Source of the DNA: Palsa-744 sp036498265 | GTDB lineage: Bacteria; Actinomycetota; Thermoleophilia; Solirubrobacterales; Solirubrobacteraceae | DNA length: 64,000 nt | Direction of reading: 5' to 3' | Assembly (NCBI GenBank): GCA_036498265.1 | Contig: DASYFT010000005.1 | Span: 62,001-126,000 of the forward strand | Part shown: positions 1-8,041 of the stretch, in pieces | Layout of the letters: every line of letters begins with the position of its first letter | How positions within the stretch are numbered: the first letter of the stretch is position 1 | Position numbers and translations under genes: made by a program | Notes under the pieces: model-generated | What the model was told of the DNA's origin: nothing | Databases searched by the model: none | What the model saw: the letters and a program-made list of their open reading frames with translations, nothing else

Positions 1-549
1 CTGCTGGCGGCGCGCGGAAAGCTGCACGCCGCCCTCACCTGGATCCACGACTTCTGCTCATCAGGGGAGCCGCTCGTCGTGTTCGCCCACCACCGCGAGA
101 TCCAGCGCGCACTGCTCGCGCGGTTCCCGGCGGCGCTGCACATCCTCGGCGAGGACGGGCACGCCGCCCGTGACGCGGCCGTGGAGGCGTTCCAGTCGGC
201 CGACGCCGCCCAGGGCCAGGTGATCGTGTGCTCGATCGAGGTCGCCGGCCAGGGCCTGACGCTGACGCGTGCCTCGCACGTCGCCTTCCTTGAGCTCGAC
301 TGGACCCCCGCCAAGCACGACCAGGCGGAGGACCGCTGCCATCGCATCGGACAGCGCGACGCGGTGAACGCGTCCTACCTGCTCGCGGCGGGAACCGTCG
401 ATGAGACCATCGCGATGCTGCTCGAGCGCAAGCGCGCGGTCATCGGAGCCGTCACCGATGGCCGGCGGGAGGACGAGGAGGGGGTTCTGGACGCGCTTGT
501 GCGAGAGCTGCGCGACGCTCCCTACCGGCATCTGCGCGCGGTCGCGTGA
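1..549 (+). CDS. SNF2-family helicase, C-terminal end (partial)
   Basis: Open from the first base, so the N-terminal part lies outside the window; 182 codons are visible. The fragment is the end of the second RecA-like lobe of an SNF2/Swi2 ATPase. It shows the motif V region (GQGLTLTRASHV) and motif VI (QAEDRCHRIGQ) with its conserved arginine finger. These proteins translocate on double-stranded DNA using ATP; bacterial members are linked to transcription recycling or DNA repair. The role of this one is unknown. The family call is firm because motifs V and VI occur in order with normal spacing. Confidence 0.9.
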   Translation: MLAARGKLHAALTWIHDFCSSGEPLVVFAHHREIQRALLARFPAALHILGEDGHAARDAAVEAFQSADAAQGQVIVCSIEVAGQGLTLTRASHVAFLELDWTPAKHDQAEDRCHRIGQRDAVNASYLLAAGTVDETIAMLLERKRAVIGAVTDGRREDEEGVLDALVRELRDAPYRHLRAVA

Positions 550-712
550 GCGTCCGGGGCAGCGGCGCCCGCCCGGCGCACTTTGCCCGATAATGTCCGC
601 GGGCTGCCACACGACCTGAGTCCGTCGCAGCTCGCAACAGCAGAATCGCTCGGCGCCGCGCCGGCGGCGAGCCGAGGACTGGTCGCGTCCGCCGGCCGCC
701 CGCCAAGCGCAC

Positions 713-2599
713 ATGAGAAGGAACGGGTACATCATCCTCTTCATCGCGGTGCTCGCGTGGGTCGTCGTCGCCGTCGTGCTCGGTACCGGCGACCCCTCGG
801 GAGCCCGGACGGCCGTGCCTCCGAGCGGCCCCTCGCCCGCCTGTCTGCCCGCGACGGTCGACCACAGCGCGGCGCTGGCGGGGACCCCCGTGAACGTCTC
901 ACCCGCGCCCGGGACGGGCACGGCGAGCCGTGGCACCCAGATCAGCTTCCGCGGCACGCCGGTCACGGACATCAAGGACGTCTCGGTGGAAGGCTCGCAC
1001 AGCGGATACCACTACGGCCACCTGTCCGGCTACTTCCAGGGCGATGGCGGCAGCTTCGTGCCCGACCAGCCGTTCGACGCCGGCGAGAGGGTCCTCGTCC
1101 GTGCCGTGATCGGCGCCCCCGGCTCCGAACGGCCGGCCTCGTTCAGCTTCGCCGTCGCGACCTCATATCCCACAACCGGGATCGCCGGATTTCCCAATCC
1201 GCCCGCTGCGCCGTCCGCCTACCAGAGCTTCGTCTCGGCCCCGGACCTGCACCCGCCGGTCCTCGACGTGACCGGGTCCGACGCGGACCCCGCGAGCGGC
1301 GACGTGATGATCACCGCGGGTCCGGGTCCGGGCCAGTACGGGCCCCTGATCTACACGCCGCAGGGACGGCTGGTGTGGTTCAAACCGCTTCCCGCCGGGA
1401 CCAACGCGCTCAACCTGAGCGTCCAGAGCTACGAAGGCCAGAGCGTGCTCACGTGGTGGCAGGGCCGTGTGCTGTCGGTCGGTTTCGGCCAGGGCGAAGA
1501 CGTCGTGATGGACGCCAACTACCAGACGCTCGCGACCGTCCACGCCGGCAACGGCTATCAGGCCGACCTCCACGATCTGCAGCTGGTAGGCGACCACGTC
1601 GCCTACGTCACGGTCTACGACCCCATCCGCTGCGACCTGGCTCCCGTGGGGGGCGCTCGCAACGGCGTCGTCATCGACACGGTCGTGCAGGAGATCGACG
1701 TCAAGACGGGTCTCGTGCGCTCGGAGTGGCACAGCCTCGACCACGTCGGTGTCAGCGAGTCGCACGTGCCGGTTCCCGGCAACGCCACGCCGTGGGACTG
1801 GTTTCACCTGAACTCGATCGACGTTCAGCCGGACGGGAACCTGCTGATCTCGGCCCGCAGCACCTGGGCCGCCTACGAGCTCCAGGCGGGCACCGGTCAG
1901 GTGCTCTGGCGCCTAGGAGGAACGCGCAGCAGCTTCACGATGGGTCCCGGCGCGGAAACCGCCTGGCAGCACGATGCGCGCCTGCAGCCGGACGGCACGG
2001 TCACGCTGTTCGACGACGGCTCGAACCCGCGGGTCCACTACCAGTCGCGCGGCGTGCGCCTGTCGCTCGACACGACCCACCACACAGCCCGCCTCCTCGC
2101 CTCCTACCCGCACCCCGGCGGTCCGCTCGTCTCGGACAGCCAGGGCAACATGCAGACGCTGCCGGACGGCAACCTCCTCGTGGGCTGGGGCTCGGTCCCG
2201 AGCATCACCGAGCTCGCTCCTGACGGGGCGCTCGTGTTCGACGCCCACATGCCGCCCGGCTACTCCTCCTACCGTGCCTACCGCTTCCCGTGGTCGGGTC
2301 ATCCGCTGTCCTCTCCGAGCCTCAGCGCGCGGGTGCTCGCCACGGGGGACGCGACAGCGGTGTTCGCCAGCTGGAACGGTGCCACGGACGTCGCCTCCTG
2401 GCGGGTGCTCGCCGGGTCGGCACCGGGGTCGCTCGCGCCGCGGGTGACCATGCCCGACAGCGGCTTCGAGAGCTCGGTGACCTTCCCGGAGGCGTTTCCC
2501 TACGTCGCGGTCCAGGCGCTCGGATCCGCCGGGCAGCTGCTCGGGACCTCGTCGACCGTGGCGGTCCAGAAGCCCCCGGCACAACCCAAGGGCGGCTGA
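713..2599 (+). CDS. Secreted arylsulfotransferase-family protein, paralogue 1
   Basis: 628 aa. Residues 6-24 form a membrane anchor or uncleaved signal. Then comes an Ig-like beta domain (about 50-150), an arylsulfotransferase (ASST, Arylsulfotransf_2 type) beta-propeller (about 190-520) and a C-terminal fibronectin-like segment. Family marks are TWWQG, AGNGYQADLHD, the FHLNS histidine (H365), a WRLGG turn and the WQHDA histidine (H420). PAPS-independent ASSTs move a sulfuryl group from a phenolic sulfate donor to an acceptor phenol through a histidine intermediate; which histidine acts here is not shown by sequence alone. It ends 24 bases before the MFS gene, and two paralogues follow, so it is probably first in an operon. 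Function by homology only. Confidence 0.8.
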   Translation: MRRNGYIILFIAVLAWVVVAVVLGTGDPSGARTAVPPSGPSPACLPATVDHSAALAGTPVNVSPAPGTGTASRGTQISFRGTPVTDIKDVSVEGSHSGYHYGHLSGYFQGDGGSFVPDQPFDAGERVLVRAVIGAPGSERPASFSFAVATSYPTTGIAGFPNPPAAPSAYQSFVSAPDLHPPVLDVTGSDADPASGDVMITAGPGPGQYGPLIYTPQGRLVWFKPLPAGTNALNLSVQSYEGQSVLTWWQGRVLSVGFGQGEDVVMDANYQTLATVHAGNGYQADLHDLQLVGDHVAYVTVYDPIRCDLAPVGGARNGVVIDTVVQEIDVKTGLVRSEWHSLDHVGVSESHVPVPGNATPWDWFHLNSIDVQPDGNLLISARSTWAAYELQAGTGQVLWRLGGTRSSFTMGPGAETAWQHDARLQPDGTVTLFDDGSNPRVHYQSRGVRLSLDTTHHTARLLASYPHPGGPLVSDSQGNMQTLPDGNLLVGWGSVPSITELAPDGALVFDAHMPPGYSSYRAYRFPWSGHPLSSPSLSARVLATGDATAVFASWNGATDVASWRVLAGSAPGSLAPRVTMPDSGFESSVTFPEAFPYVAVQALGSAGQLLGTSSTVAVQKPPAQPKGG

Positions 2600-2623
2600 C
2601 GTGAGCCCCGCCGGAGATGCCCG

Positions 2624-4435
2624 ATGAACGCCGCCGTGGCACGCCGCGCCGTGCGCCTCGCCCCGCCGCCGTCGGCCGGGCCGGACGAGGGCGGGAATCA
2701 CGCCCTGCTGCTGACCGTCTGCTGCCTGGCGCAGTTCATGGTCATCCTCGATGTCTCGATCGTGAACGTCGCGCTGCCGTCGATCCACCGCAGCCTCGGC
2801 TTCTCTGCCGCGCAGCTGCAGTGGGTGGTCAACGCCTACACGATCACGTTCGCCGGGTTCCTGATGCTGAGCGGGCGCGCGGCCGACCTGCTCGGCGGGC
2901 GCCGCACGTTCGTGACCGGCCTGCTGCTCTTCTCGCTGGCCTCGCTCGTGGGGGGGACGGCCGTTGACCGCCAGGTGCTGGTCGGCGCCCGCGCGCTGCA
3001 GGGGCTCGGCGGCGCGGTCATGGCGGCGTCGTCGCTGGCGATAATCACCTCGTCGTTCGCAGCGGGACCCGAGCGCCACCGCGCGATCGGCCTGTGGGGC
3101 GCGATGAACGGGGCGGGCGGCGCCACAGGCACGCTCCTGGGCGGGATCATCACGCAGGAGCTCAGCTGGCGGTGGGTGCTGCTGATCAACCTGCCGATCG
3201 GCCTCGCCGGAGCGCTGGTTGCGCGCGCCGTGATCGCGGAGCGCCGGCGCGAGGAGCCGGCCGCCGGCTTCGATGTGGCCGGCGCGCTCGCCGTCACGCT
3301 CGGCCTGCTCGCTCTCGTCTACGGGATCGTCGAGGCAGGCTCCAAAGGCTGGGGCTCGTTCGCTGCACTCGGTCCGATCGGACTCGGCCTCGCGTTGCTC
3401 GGAGCCTTCGTGCTGATCGAGGGCCGGCTGGCGAAGGCGCCGCTGGTGCCGTTGCGCGTCTTCTCCAACCGGCTGCTGAGGGTCTCCAACCTCGTGGTGA
3501 TCGTCTTCAGCGCCGCCCTCTTCCCGATGTGGTACTTCTGCTCGCTCTATCTCCAGGAAGTGCTCCACTTCGGCCCGCTGGATGCGGGCCTTGCGTTCCT
3601 GCCGATGGCGCTCACGATCATGGCGTGCGCAACCCGGGCGGGCGCGCTCGTGGGCCGCTTCGGCCCGGGTCGACTGCTCGGTGCCGGCCTGGCCCTGATG
3701 GCGGTCGGGCTGGGCCTGTTCGGACGGGTCTCGGTCGGCGGCAGCTACGTCTCGGACTTCCTGCTTCCGAGCCTTCTCGTCGCAATCGGCATCGGGCTCT
3801 CCGTCGTGCCATCCACGATCGCGGCCACCGCCGCCGCGGCACCCGGCGAGGCCGGTCTGGCCTCGGGCCTGGTGAACACGTCCCGACAGATGGGCGGTGC
3901 GCTCGGTCTCGCGATCCTCGCCTCGCTGTCGGCCCTCTACACGAGCCACCTGATCGACGCTGACTACCGAGCGCCGATAGTGGCGCTGAACGACGGCTTC
4001 CGACTTGCGTTCTTCATCGCCGCGGGATTCGCTGCGATCGGCGCCTTCGTCGCCTTCCGGTTCATGGCGAGCCCCGTGCGCCCGGTCGCCGCAGGGCCGC
4101 CGCGTCCCGCGGCAGCACCGGCCGTCCACGAGCCGCCGGGGCCGGGTCCCGCTGCAGCGCCGGCCGTCGCGGAGCCGCCGGGGCCGGATCCCGCCGCAGC
4201 GGCGGCCGTCGCGGAGCCGCGCGGGTCGGATCCCGAGGGCCCCTCGCCGCCCGCCGTGTTGCGGCGGGAGCGGTCGGAGCCGACCGCGCGACCGCCCCGC
4301 GAGCAACCGGCATCGCGTCCCGTGGCGACGGTCGTCCTGTCGATGCCCGGGGGGGCACGGTGGCCGCTCGCGGGCGCGGCAACCGTGCGCATCGCCGCCG
4401 ACGACGGCGCCGGGGCGCGCAAGCCCGGCGGATGA
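2624..4435 (+). CDS. MFS drug/metabolite exporter, DHA2 (14-TM) type
   Basis: 603 aa. The first about 480 residues are a 14-helix major facilitator of the EmrB/QacA group: the start of TM1 carries LDVSIVNVALPSI, and the helix 2-3 loop contains GRAADLLGGRR. Such proteins export organic anions, drugs or metabolites with proton exchange. The last about 120 residues are unusual: a Pro/Ala/Gly-rich cytoplasmic tail with three degenerate copies of an AAPAVxEPPGPxP unit. The gene sits between two arylsulfotransferase genes (24 bases after the first; its stop overlaps the start of the second in ATGA). An inferred job is moving phenolic or sulfated substrates; the substrate cannot be read from the sequence. 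Confidence 0.88.
   Translation: MNAAVARRAVRLAPPPSAGPDEGGNHALLLTVCCLAQFMVILDVSIVNVALPSIHRSLGFSAAQLQWVVNAYTITFAGFLMLSGRAADLLGGRRTFVTGLLLFSLASLVGGTAVDRQVLVGARALQGLGGAVMAASSLAIITSSFAAGPERHRAIGLWGAMNGAGGATGTLLGGIITQELSWRWVLLINLPIGLAGALVARAVIAERRREEPAAGFDVAGALAVTLGLLALVYGIVEAGSKGWGSFAALGPIGLGLALLGAFVLIEGRLAKAPLVPLRVFSNRLLRVSNLVVIVFSAALFPMWYFCSLYLQEVLHFGPLDAGLAFLPMALTIMACATRAGALVGRFGPGRLLGAGLALMAVGLGLFGRVSVGGSYVSDFLLPSLLVAIGIGLSVVPSTIAATAAAAPGEAGLASGLVNTSRQMGGALGLAILASLSALYTSHLIDADYRAPIVALNDGFRLAFFIAAGFAAIGAFVAFRFMASPVRPVAAGPPRPAAAPAVHEPPGPGPAAAPAVAEPPGPDPAAAAAVAEPRGSDPEGPSPPAVLRRERSEPTARPPREQPASRPVATVVLSMPGGARWPLAGAATVRIAADDGAGARKPGG
4100..4240 (+). repeat. Degenerate in-frame tandem repeat in MFS tail (about 48 bp x 3)
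   Basis: Three imperfect copies of a GC-rich unit encode the AxPAVxEPPGPxP-like repeats near the C-terminus of the MFS exporter. The copies drift at third positions, so this is an old slippage product and not a recent assembly artefact. Confidence 0.6.
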
Positions 4436-6249
4436 GGGGGCTGCGCTCGCTGCTCCTCTGCGCCGGCCTGCTCGCGAGCTCAGGCGCCGTGGCCGCATGC
4501 GGCAGGGCCTCGCCCGCGCGCTCGGCGGTGCTGCCGCCACCGGCGTCCGTGGCGGCTTCGGCGGCGAACCCGGTCGCCGTCTCGCCGCTTCCCGGCACCG
4601 ACGACGCTTCACCCGCGACGCAGATCAGCTTCCTCGGAGCCGCGGGCACGCGTGTCTCGCACGTCCGCGTGAGCGGCTCGCGAACCGGCGTTCACGCGGG
4701 GACGCTTCGCGCCTACTCGACCGGGACCGGCGACAGCTTCCTCCCGGCGACGCCGTTCGCGACCGGCGAGCGGGTCAGCGTTCGCGCGAACGTGCGGGTG
4801 GGCTCACGCGTGCGGGTGGCGAACACCACCTTCACGATCGCCGATCGGGCGACCGTCAGCCAGGCCGAGTTCCCGCTCACCGGTGGGGACCCTCGCGCGG
4901 TGCAGCACTACCGCTCGGCTCCCCAGCTGACGCCGTCGACCGTCACCGTCACCACGCCGGCGCAGCCGGGGGCGGCCGAGGGATACCTGATGCTGGCCCC
5001 CTACCAGGGCGCCGGCTCGCCTGGCCCGATGATCGCCGACCAGAGCGGAGGCCTCGTCTGGTTCGACCCGCTCGGCCGCGGCCTGCAGGCCACCAACCTC
5101 GCCGTGCAGCGTTACCTCGGCAAGCCCGTGCTGACCTGGTGGCAGGGACGGATCCTGCAGCTGGGCTTCGGTGTCGGCGAAGACCTCATCTACGACACCT
5201 CCTACCGGCGGATCGCGCGGGTGCGGGCCGGCAACGGCTATTCCGCGGACCTGCACGAGATCCGGATCACCGGGCAGGGGACGGCGTGGATAGACGCCTT
5301 CGACCCGATTCGGATGAACCTGCCCCGGGCGCACGGCTCCGCGCAGGGGTTGCTGTCCGACTCGATCGTGCAGGAGATCGACATCCGGACGGGCCTGGTG
5401 ATGTGGGAGTGGCACGCGCTCGGACACATCCCGTTCGCGGAATCCAACAACCCGGCACCCCCCGCCAGCTATCCCTGGGACTACGCCCACGTCAACTCCA
5501 TCGATCCGGGTCCGGCCGGCGACGTGCTGCTGTCGGCCCGCAACACATGGGCGCTGTACGACGTGGACATCCACAGCGGCGGCGTGCGCTGGCGCCTCGG
5601 TGGGTCTGGCAGCAGCTTCCGGCAGGGACCCGGCGCGAGCTTCTACTGGCAGCACGACGCCGAGTTCCAGCCCGGCGGGCTCATCTCGCTGTTCGACAAC
5701 GGGTCGGACCCCCCGAAGGAGAAGCAGTCCCGCGGCCTGCTGCTCGCTCCGGATCCAGCCACCCACACCGTCACGCTCGCCCGGCAGTTCGCCAACCCGT
5801 CGCGGACGCTGCTCGCCGAAAGCCAGGGCAATGCCTACAGCCTGCCGCACGGCAGCTGGCTGCTCGGCTACGGGAGGCTGCCGAACTTCACGGAGTTCGA
5901 CGCCTCCGGCCGGGTCCTGCTCGACGGTTCCCTCGGTCGCGGAGTCCAGAGCTTCAAGACCACGCTCGCGCCCTGGCACGCCCGCCCTGCGACGCCGCCC
6001 TCTCTCGTGGTGAGCCGCGGCTCGGCCGGCGCGCTGACTGCGAAGGTCAGCTGGAACGGCGCCACGGACGTCACCTCCTGGCGGCTTCTGGCCGGCGCCT
6101 CGCCGGGCGCCCTGGCCCCGGTCGCCACCGCGGCGCGCCAAGGCTTCGAGACGACCGTCTCGGCATCCGCGCGCGGTGCCTACGTCGCCGTCCAGGCACT
6201 CGACGGCGCGGGCGATGTCATCGGCGTCTCCCCGGCGCTCCGGACTTAG
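4432..6249 (+). CDS. Arylsulfotransferase-family lipoprotein, paralogue 2
   Basis: 605 aa. The chosen ATG overlaps the MFS stop codon (ATGA) and opens a lipoprotein signal: basic MRGLR, a hydrophobic stretch and lipobox VAAC. An upstream in-frame ATG would add 24 Arg-rich residues and spoil the signal, so it is rejected. The mature protein has the same order as paralogue 1: Ig-like domain, ASST propeller (TWWQG, AGNGYSADLHE, AHVNS with H353, WRLGG, WQHDA with H408), then a C-terminal domain with SWNGATDVTSWRLLAG. Predicted to be lipid-anchored on the outer face of the membrane. Its last 32 bases overlap the end of the convergent sulfatase gene. Confidence 0.8.
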   Translation: MRGLRSLLLCAGLLASSGAVAACGRASPARSAVLPPPASVAASAANPVAVSPLPGTDDASPATQISFLGAAGTRVSHVRVSGSRTGVHAGTLRAYSTGTGDSFLPATPFATGERVSVRANVRVGSRVRVANTTFTIADRATVSQAEFPLTGGDPRAVQHYRSAPQLTPSTVTVTTPAQPGAAEGYLMLAPYQGAGSPGPMIADQSGGLVWFDPLGRGLQATNLAVQRYLGKPVLTWWQGRILQLGFGVGEDLIYDTSYRRIARVRAGNGYSADLHEIRITGQGTAWIDAFDPIRMNLPRAHGSAQGLLSDSIVQEIDIRTGLVMWEWHALGHIPFAESNNPAPPASYPWDYAHVNSIDPGPAGDVLLSARNTWALYDVDIHSGGVRWRLGGSGSSFRQGPGASFYWQHDAEFQPGGLISLFDNGSDPPKEKQSRGLLLAPDPATHTVTLARQFANPSRTLLAESQGNAYSLPHGSWLLGYGRLPNFTEFDASGRVLLDGSLGRGVQSFKTTLAPWHARPATPPSLVVSRGSAGALTAKVSWNGATDVTSWRLLAGASPGALAPVATAARQGFETTVSASARGAYVAVQALDGAGDVIGVSPALRT

Positions 6250-8041
6250 GCCTGGGCCGATGGAGAGCGCCGGCTTCGCCGGTGCGCTCGGACACCGGGA
6301 CCTCGAGTTCGGTTCGAAGCCTTCGCCGGGCCGCGGCCGCTTCGGCGGCACGCTTGGCCGTGGAGAAGTAGTCGGCGAACCCGCTTTCGCGCGCCGCCAG
6401 CAGTCGCTGCGGCAGCGGCGCCCGCAGCTCCTCGCGGAAGGCCCGCCGGTGGGCTTCCCTGAGACCCGGCTCGAGCGCGCTCTGGCCCGCGCCGCTGTGC
6501 AGCTCCAGGCGCCCGTCGTGGGTGCTGTAGTCGTAGAGCTCCGTCTCCTCACCGGCAGAGAGCGGCTCGATGCTCTGATCCGGCCAGTGCGAGTAGGTGG
6601 CGTACTTGGCTTCCGGCGTGCGCAGGGCCACGACGTGCAGCGGCGCGTCGGCCGCATACGGCTCGATCGCGAACTCCGTCACGATCTCATCGGTGGAGTG
6701 GAGCACGTGCGGGCGCCCGGGCGCGCCGGGGTCGGCGAGGATGCCCGCGAGGTCCGCACGGCCTGCGATGTGTGAGTAGTGAGGCTCTTTGCGCCAGTCG
6801 CTCGAGCCGGTGGCGATGGTCAACAGCAGCGGCGCGACGTCGACGCTCGAGGTCATCTGCTTGCGGGGCTGTTCGGGAGCCCGGGTCAGCACCCCACGGG
6901 GATCCTTCACGATGAGCGGCACGCGGATGGCCTCCTCGTAGGCGCCCGCCCCCTTGCCCCGCAGCCCATGCGAGCCGCCGTACTCGCCGTGGTCGCTGGT
7001 GAACACGACGACGGTGTTGGCCGCCACGTCCGGCCGGGTCTCGAGCGTCCTGAGCACGTGCCCGACGTGCTGGTCGACCTGCATCTGCAGCTTCAGGTAG
7101 AGGTCCAGGAAACCGAGCCACCGACCGATCGCCTCGGGCCCGGCGAACGGCACCGGCCCGAAGGAGGCGGCGGCCGTGGCCTGGAGCGAGCGCTGCAGGC
7201 GGGGCTTGCCGCGCTCGATCAGCAGCTCGGGCGTCTCGAAGTTGGGCGGCATCCTGCGCAGCGTGCGGTGGGCACTCGCCTCGGACGCGACGCGATCGGT
7301 CCACACGTACCACCAGGCGATGTCGTGCGGATTGACGAACGACACCGTGGTGCACCATGGCTCGCCGCCGCCGTCGTGCTTGAACCACTCCGCGAACTGG
7401 GCGGCGACGTGCGGGTCCCTGCGCCAGCCCTGGCCGGGCGCGCCGTCCGGCGAGGGGAACGTGCCTCCGCCGAAGCCGTAGCGCTCGAGGGCGCGTTCGC
7501 CGCCCCAGCGCGTCCAGCGGTGGTCGCGGTGGGTCAGATGCCACTTGCCGTACCAGCGGGTGTGGTAGCCCTGCTCCCTGAGCATCGTGCCCCAGGTCGG
7601 GAAGCCGGGGTCCAGAGTGCTCCCGCCCGTGATCATGCAGCCGGTCTGGTGGGTGTACAGGCCGGTCAGCAGGGCCGCGCGCGAGGGACTGCAGTCGTTG
7701 GACGCCGTGTAGTGCCTCGAGAACGTCACGGCGCCCTCGCTGAGGCGCTGGATGTTCGGCGGAAGACCGGTGGGCGCAGCGCCGGGCGAGACCCATTGGG
7801 GGAAGCGCAGCTGGTCCACGATGATCACGAGGATGTTGGGGCGTGCCGCGCCGGCTTTGTGTGTCGCGCGGGGGATCGGTGGCGTGGGCGACGTGCTGGG
7901 CGGCGGCCCGGCGTCGCTGGTCGCGTCGGCGGCCGCGCGGATCGCCAGCCCGGCGCCGAGGATGCCTCCGGCTGCCAGTCCCCCCTTCAGGAACGTGCGG
8001 CGGTCGACTCTCTTATCCTCTCCGCGATCCATGCCGTCCAT
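6218..8041 (-). CDS. Tat-exported sulfatase (formylglycine type)
   Basis: 607 aa from ATG 8041 (a second ATG at 8032 is possible). A twin-arginine signal (RRTFLKGG, residues 14-21) is followed by a small-residue hydrophobic stretch and a Pro/Thr-rich spacer. The type I sulfatase fold starts at RPNILVIIVDQ. The active-site motif CSPSRAALLTG places the cysteine to be converted to formylglycine at residue 117, and a second metal motif is TSDHGEYGG. It should hydrolyse sulfate esters outside the cytoplasm, after folding and Cys modification inside, as the Tat signal implies. It lies between two ASST genes, which hints at shared sulfated substrates. Its start codon overlaps that of the divergent paralogue 3. 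Confidence 0.88.
   Translation of the reverse strand: MDGMDRGEDKRVDRRTFLKGGLAAGGILGAGLAIRAAADATSDAGPPPSTSPTPPIPRATHKAGAARPNILVIIVDQLRFPQWVSPGAAPTGLPPNIQRLSEGAVTFSRHYTASNDCSPSRAALLTGLYTHQTGCMITGGSTLDPGFPTWGTMLREQGYHTRWYGKWHLTHRDHRWTRWGGERALERYGFGGGTFPSPDGAPGQGWRRDPHVAAQFAEWFKHDGGGEPWCTTVSFVNPHDIAWWYVWTDRVASEASAHRTLRRMPPNFETPELLIERGKPRLQRSLQATAAASFGPVPFAGPEAIGRWLGFLDLYLKLQMQVDQHVGHVLRTLETRPDVAANTVVVFTSDHGEYGGSHGLRGKGAGAYEEAIRVPLIVKDPRGVLTRAPEQPRKQMTSSVDVAPLLLTIATGSSDWRKEPHYSHIAGRADLAGILADPGAPGRPHVLHSTDEIVTEFAIEPYAADAPLHVVALRTPEAKYATYSHWPDQSIEPLSAGEETELYDYSTHDGRLELHSGAGQSALEPGLREAHRRAFREELRAPLPQRLLAARESGFADYFSTAKRAAEAAAARRRLRTELEVPVSERTGEAGALHRPRPKSGAPGRRR
8014..8019 (+). promoter_or_regulatory. 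Candidate -10 (TATCCT) for the third ASST gene
   Basis: A TANNNT hexamer lies 11 bases before ATG 8031 and 20 before ATG 8040, inside the sulfatase signal-peptide codons. No Shine-Dalgarno is seen, so a leaderless or very short leader transcript would fit. Inferred from spacing only. Confidence 0.3.

Noticed and set aside
549..712. Promoter for the first ASST gene (TAATGT near 592)
   Set aside because: A TANNNT hexamer exists but is more than 100 bases from the start, with no -35 at a fitting distance; not supported.
61..975. Minus-strand frame facing the first ASST gene
   Set aside because: Overlaps the helicase tail and ASST signal in antisense and has no start signal or domain.
1913..4612. 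Very long open frame on the minus strand (about 900 codons)
   Set aside because: It is antisense to the MFS and ASST genes, is rich in Arg/Ala/Asp with no domain, and reflects high GC, which makes stop codons rare.
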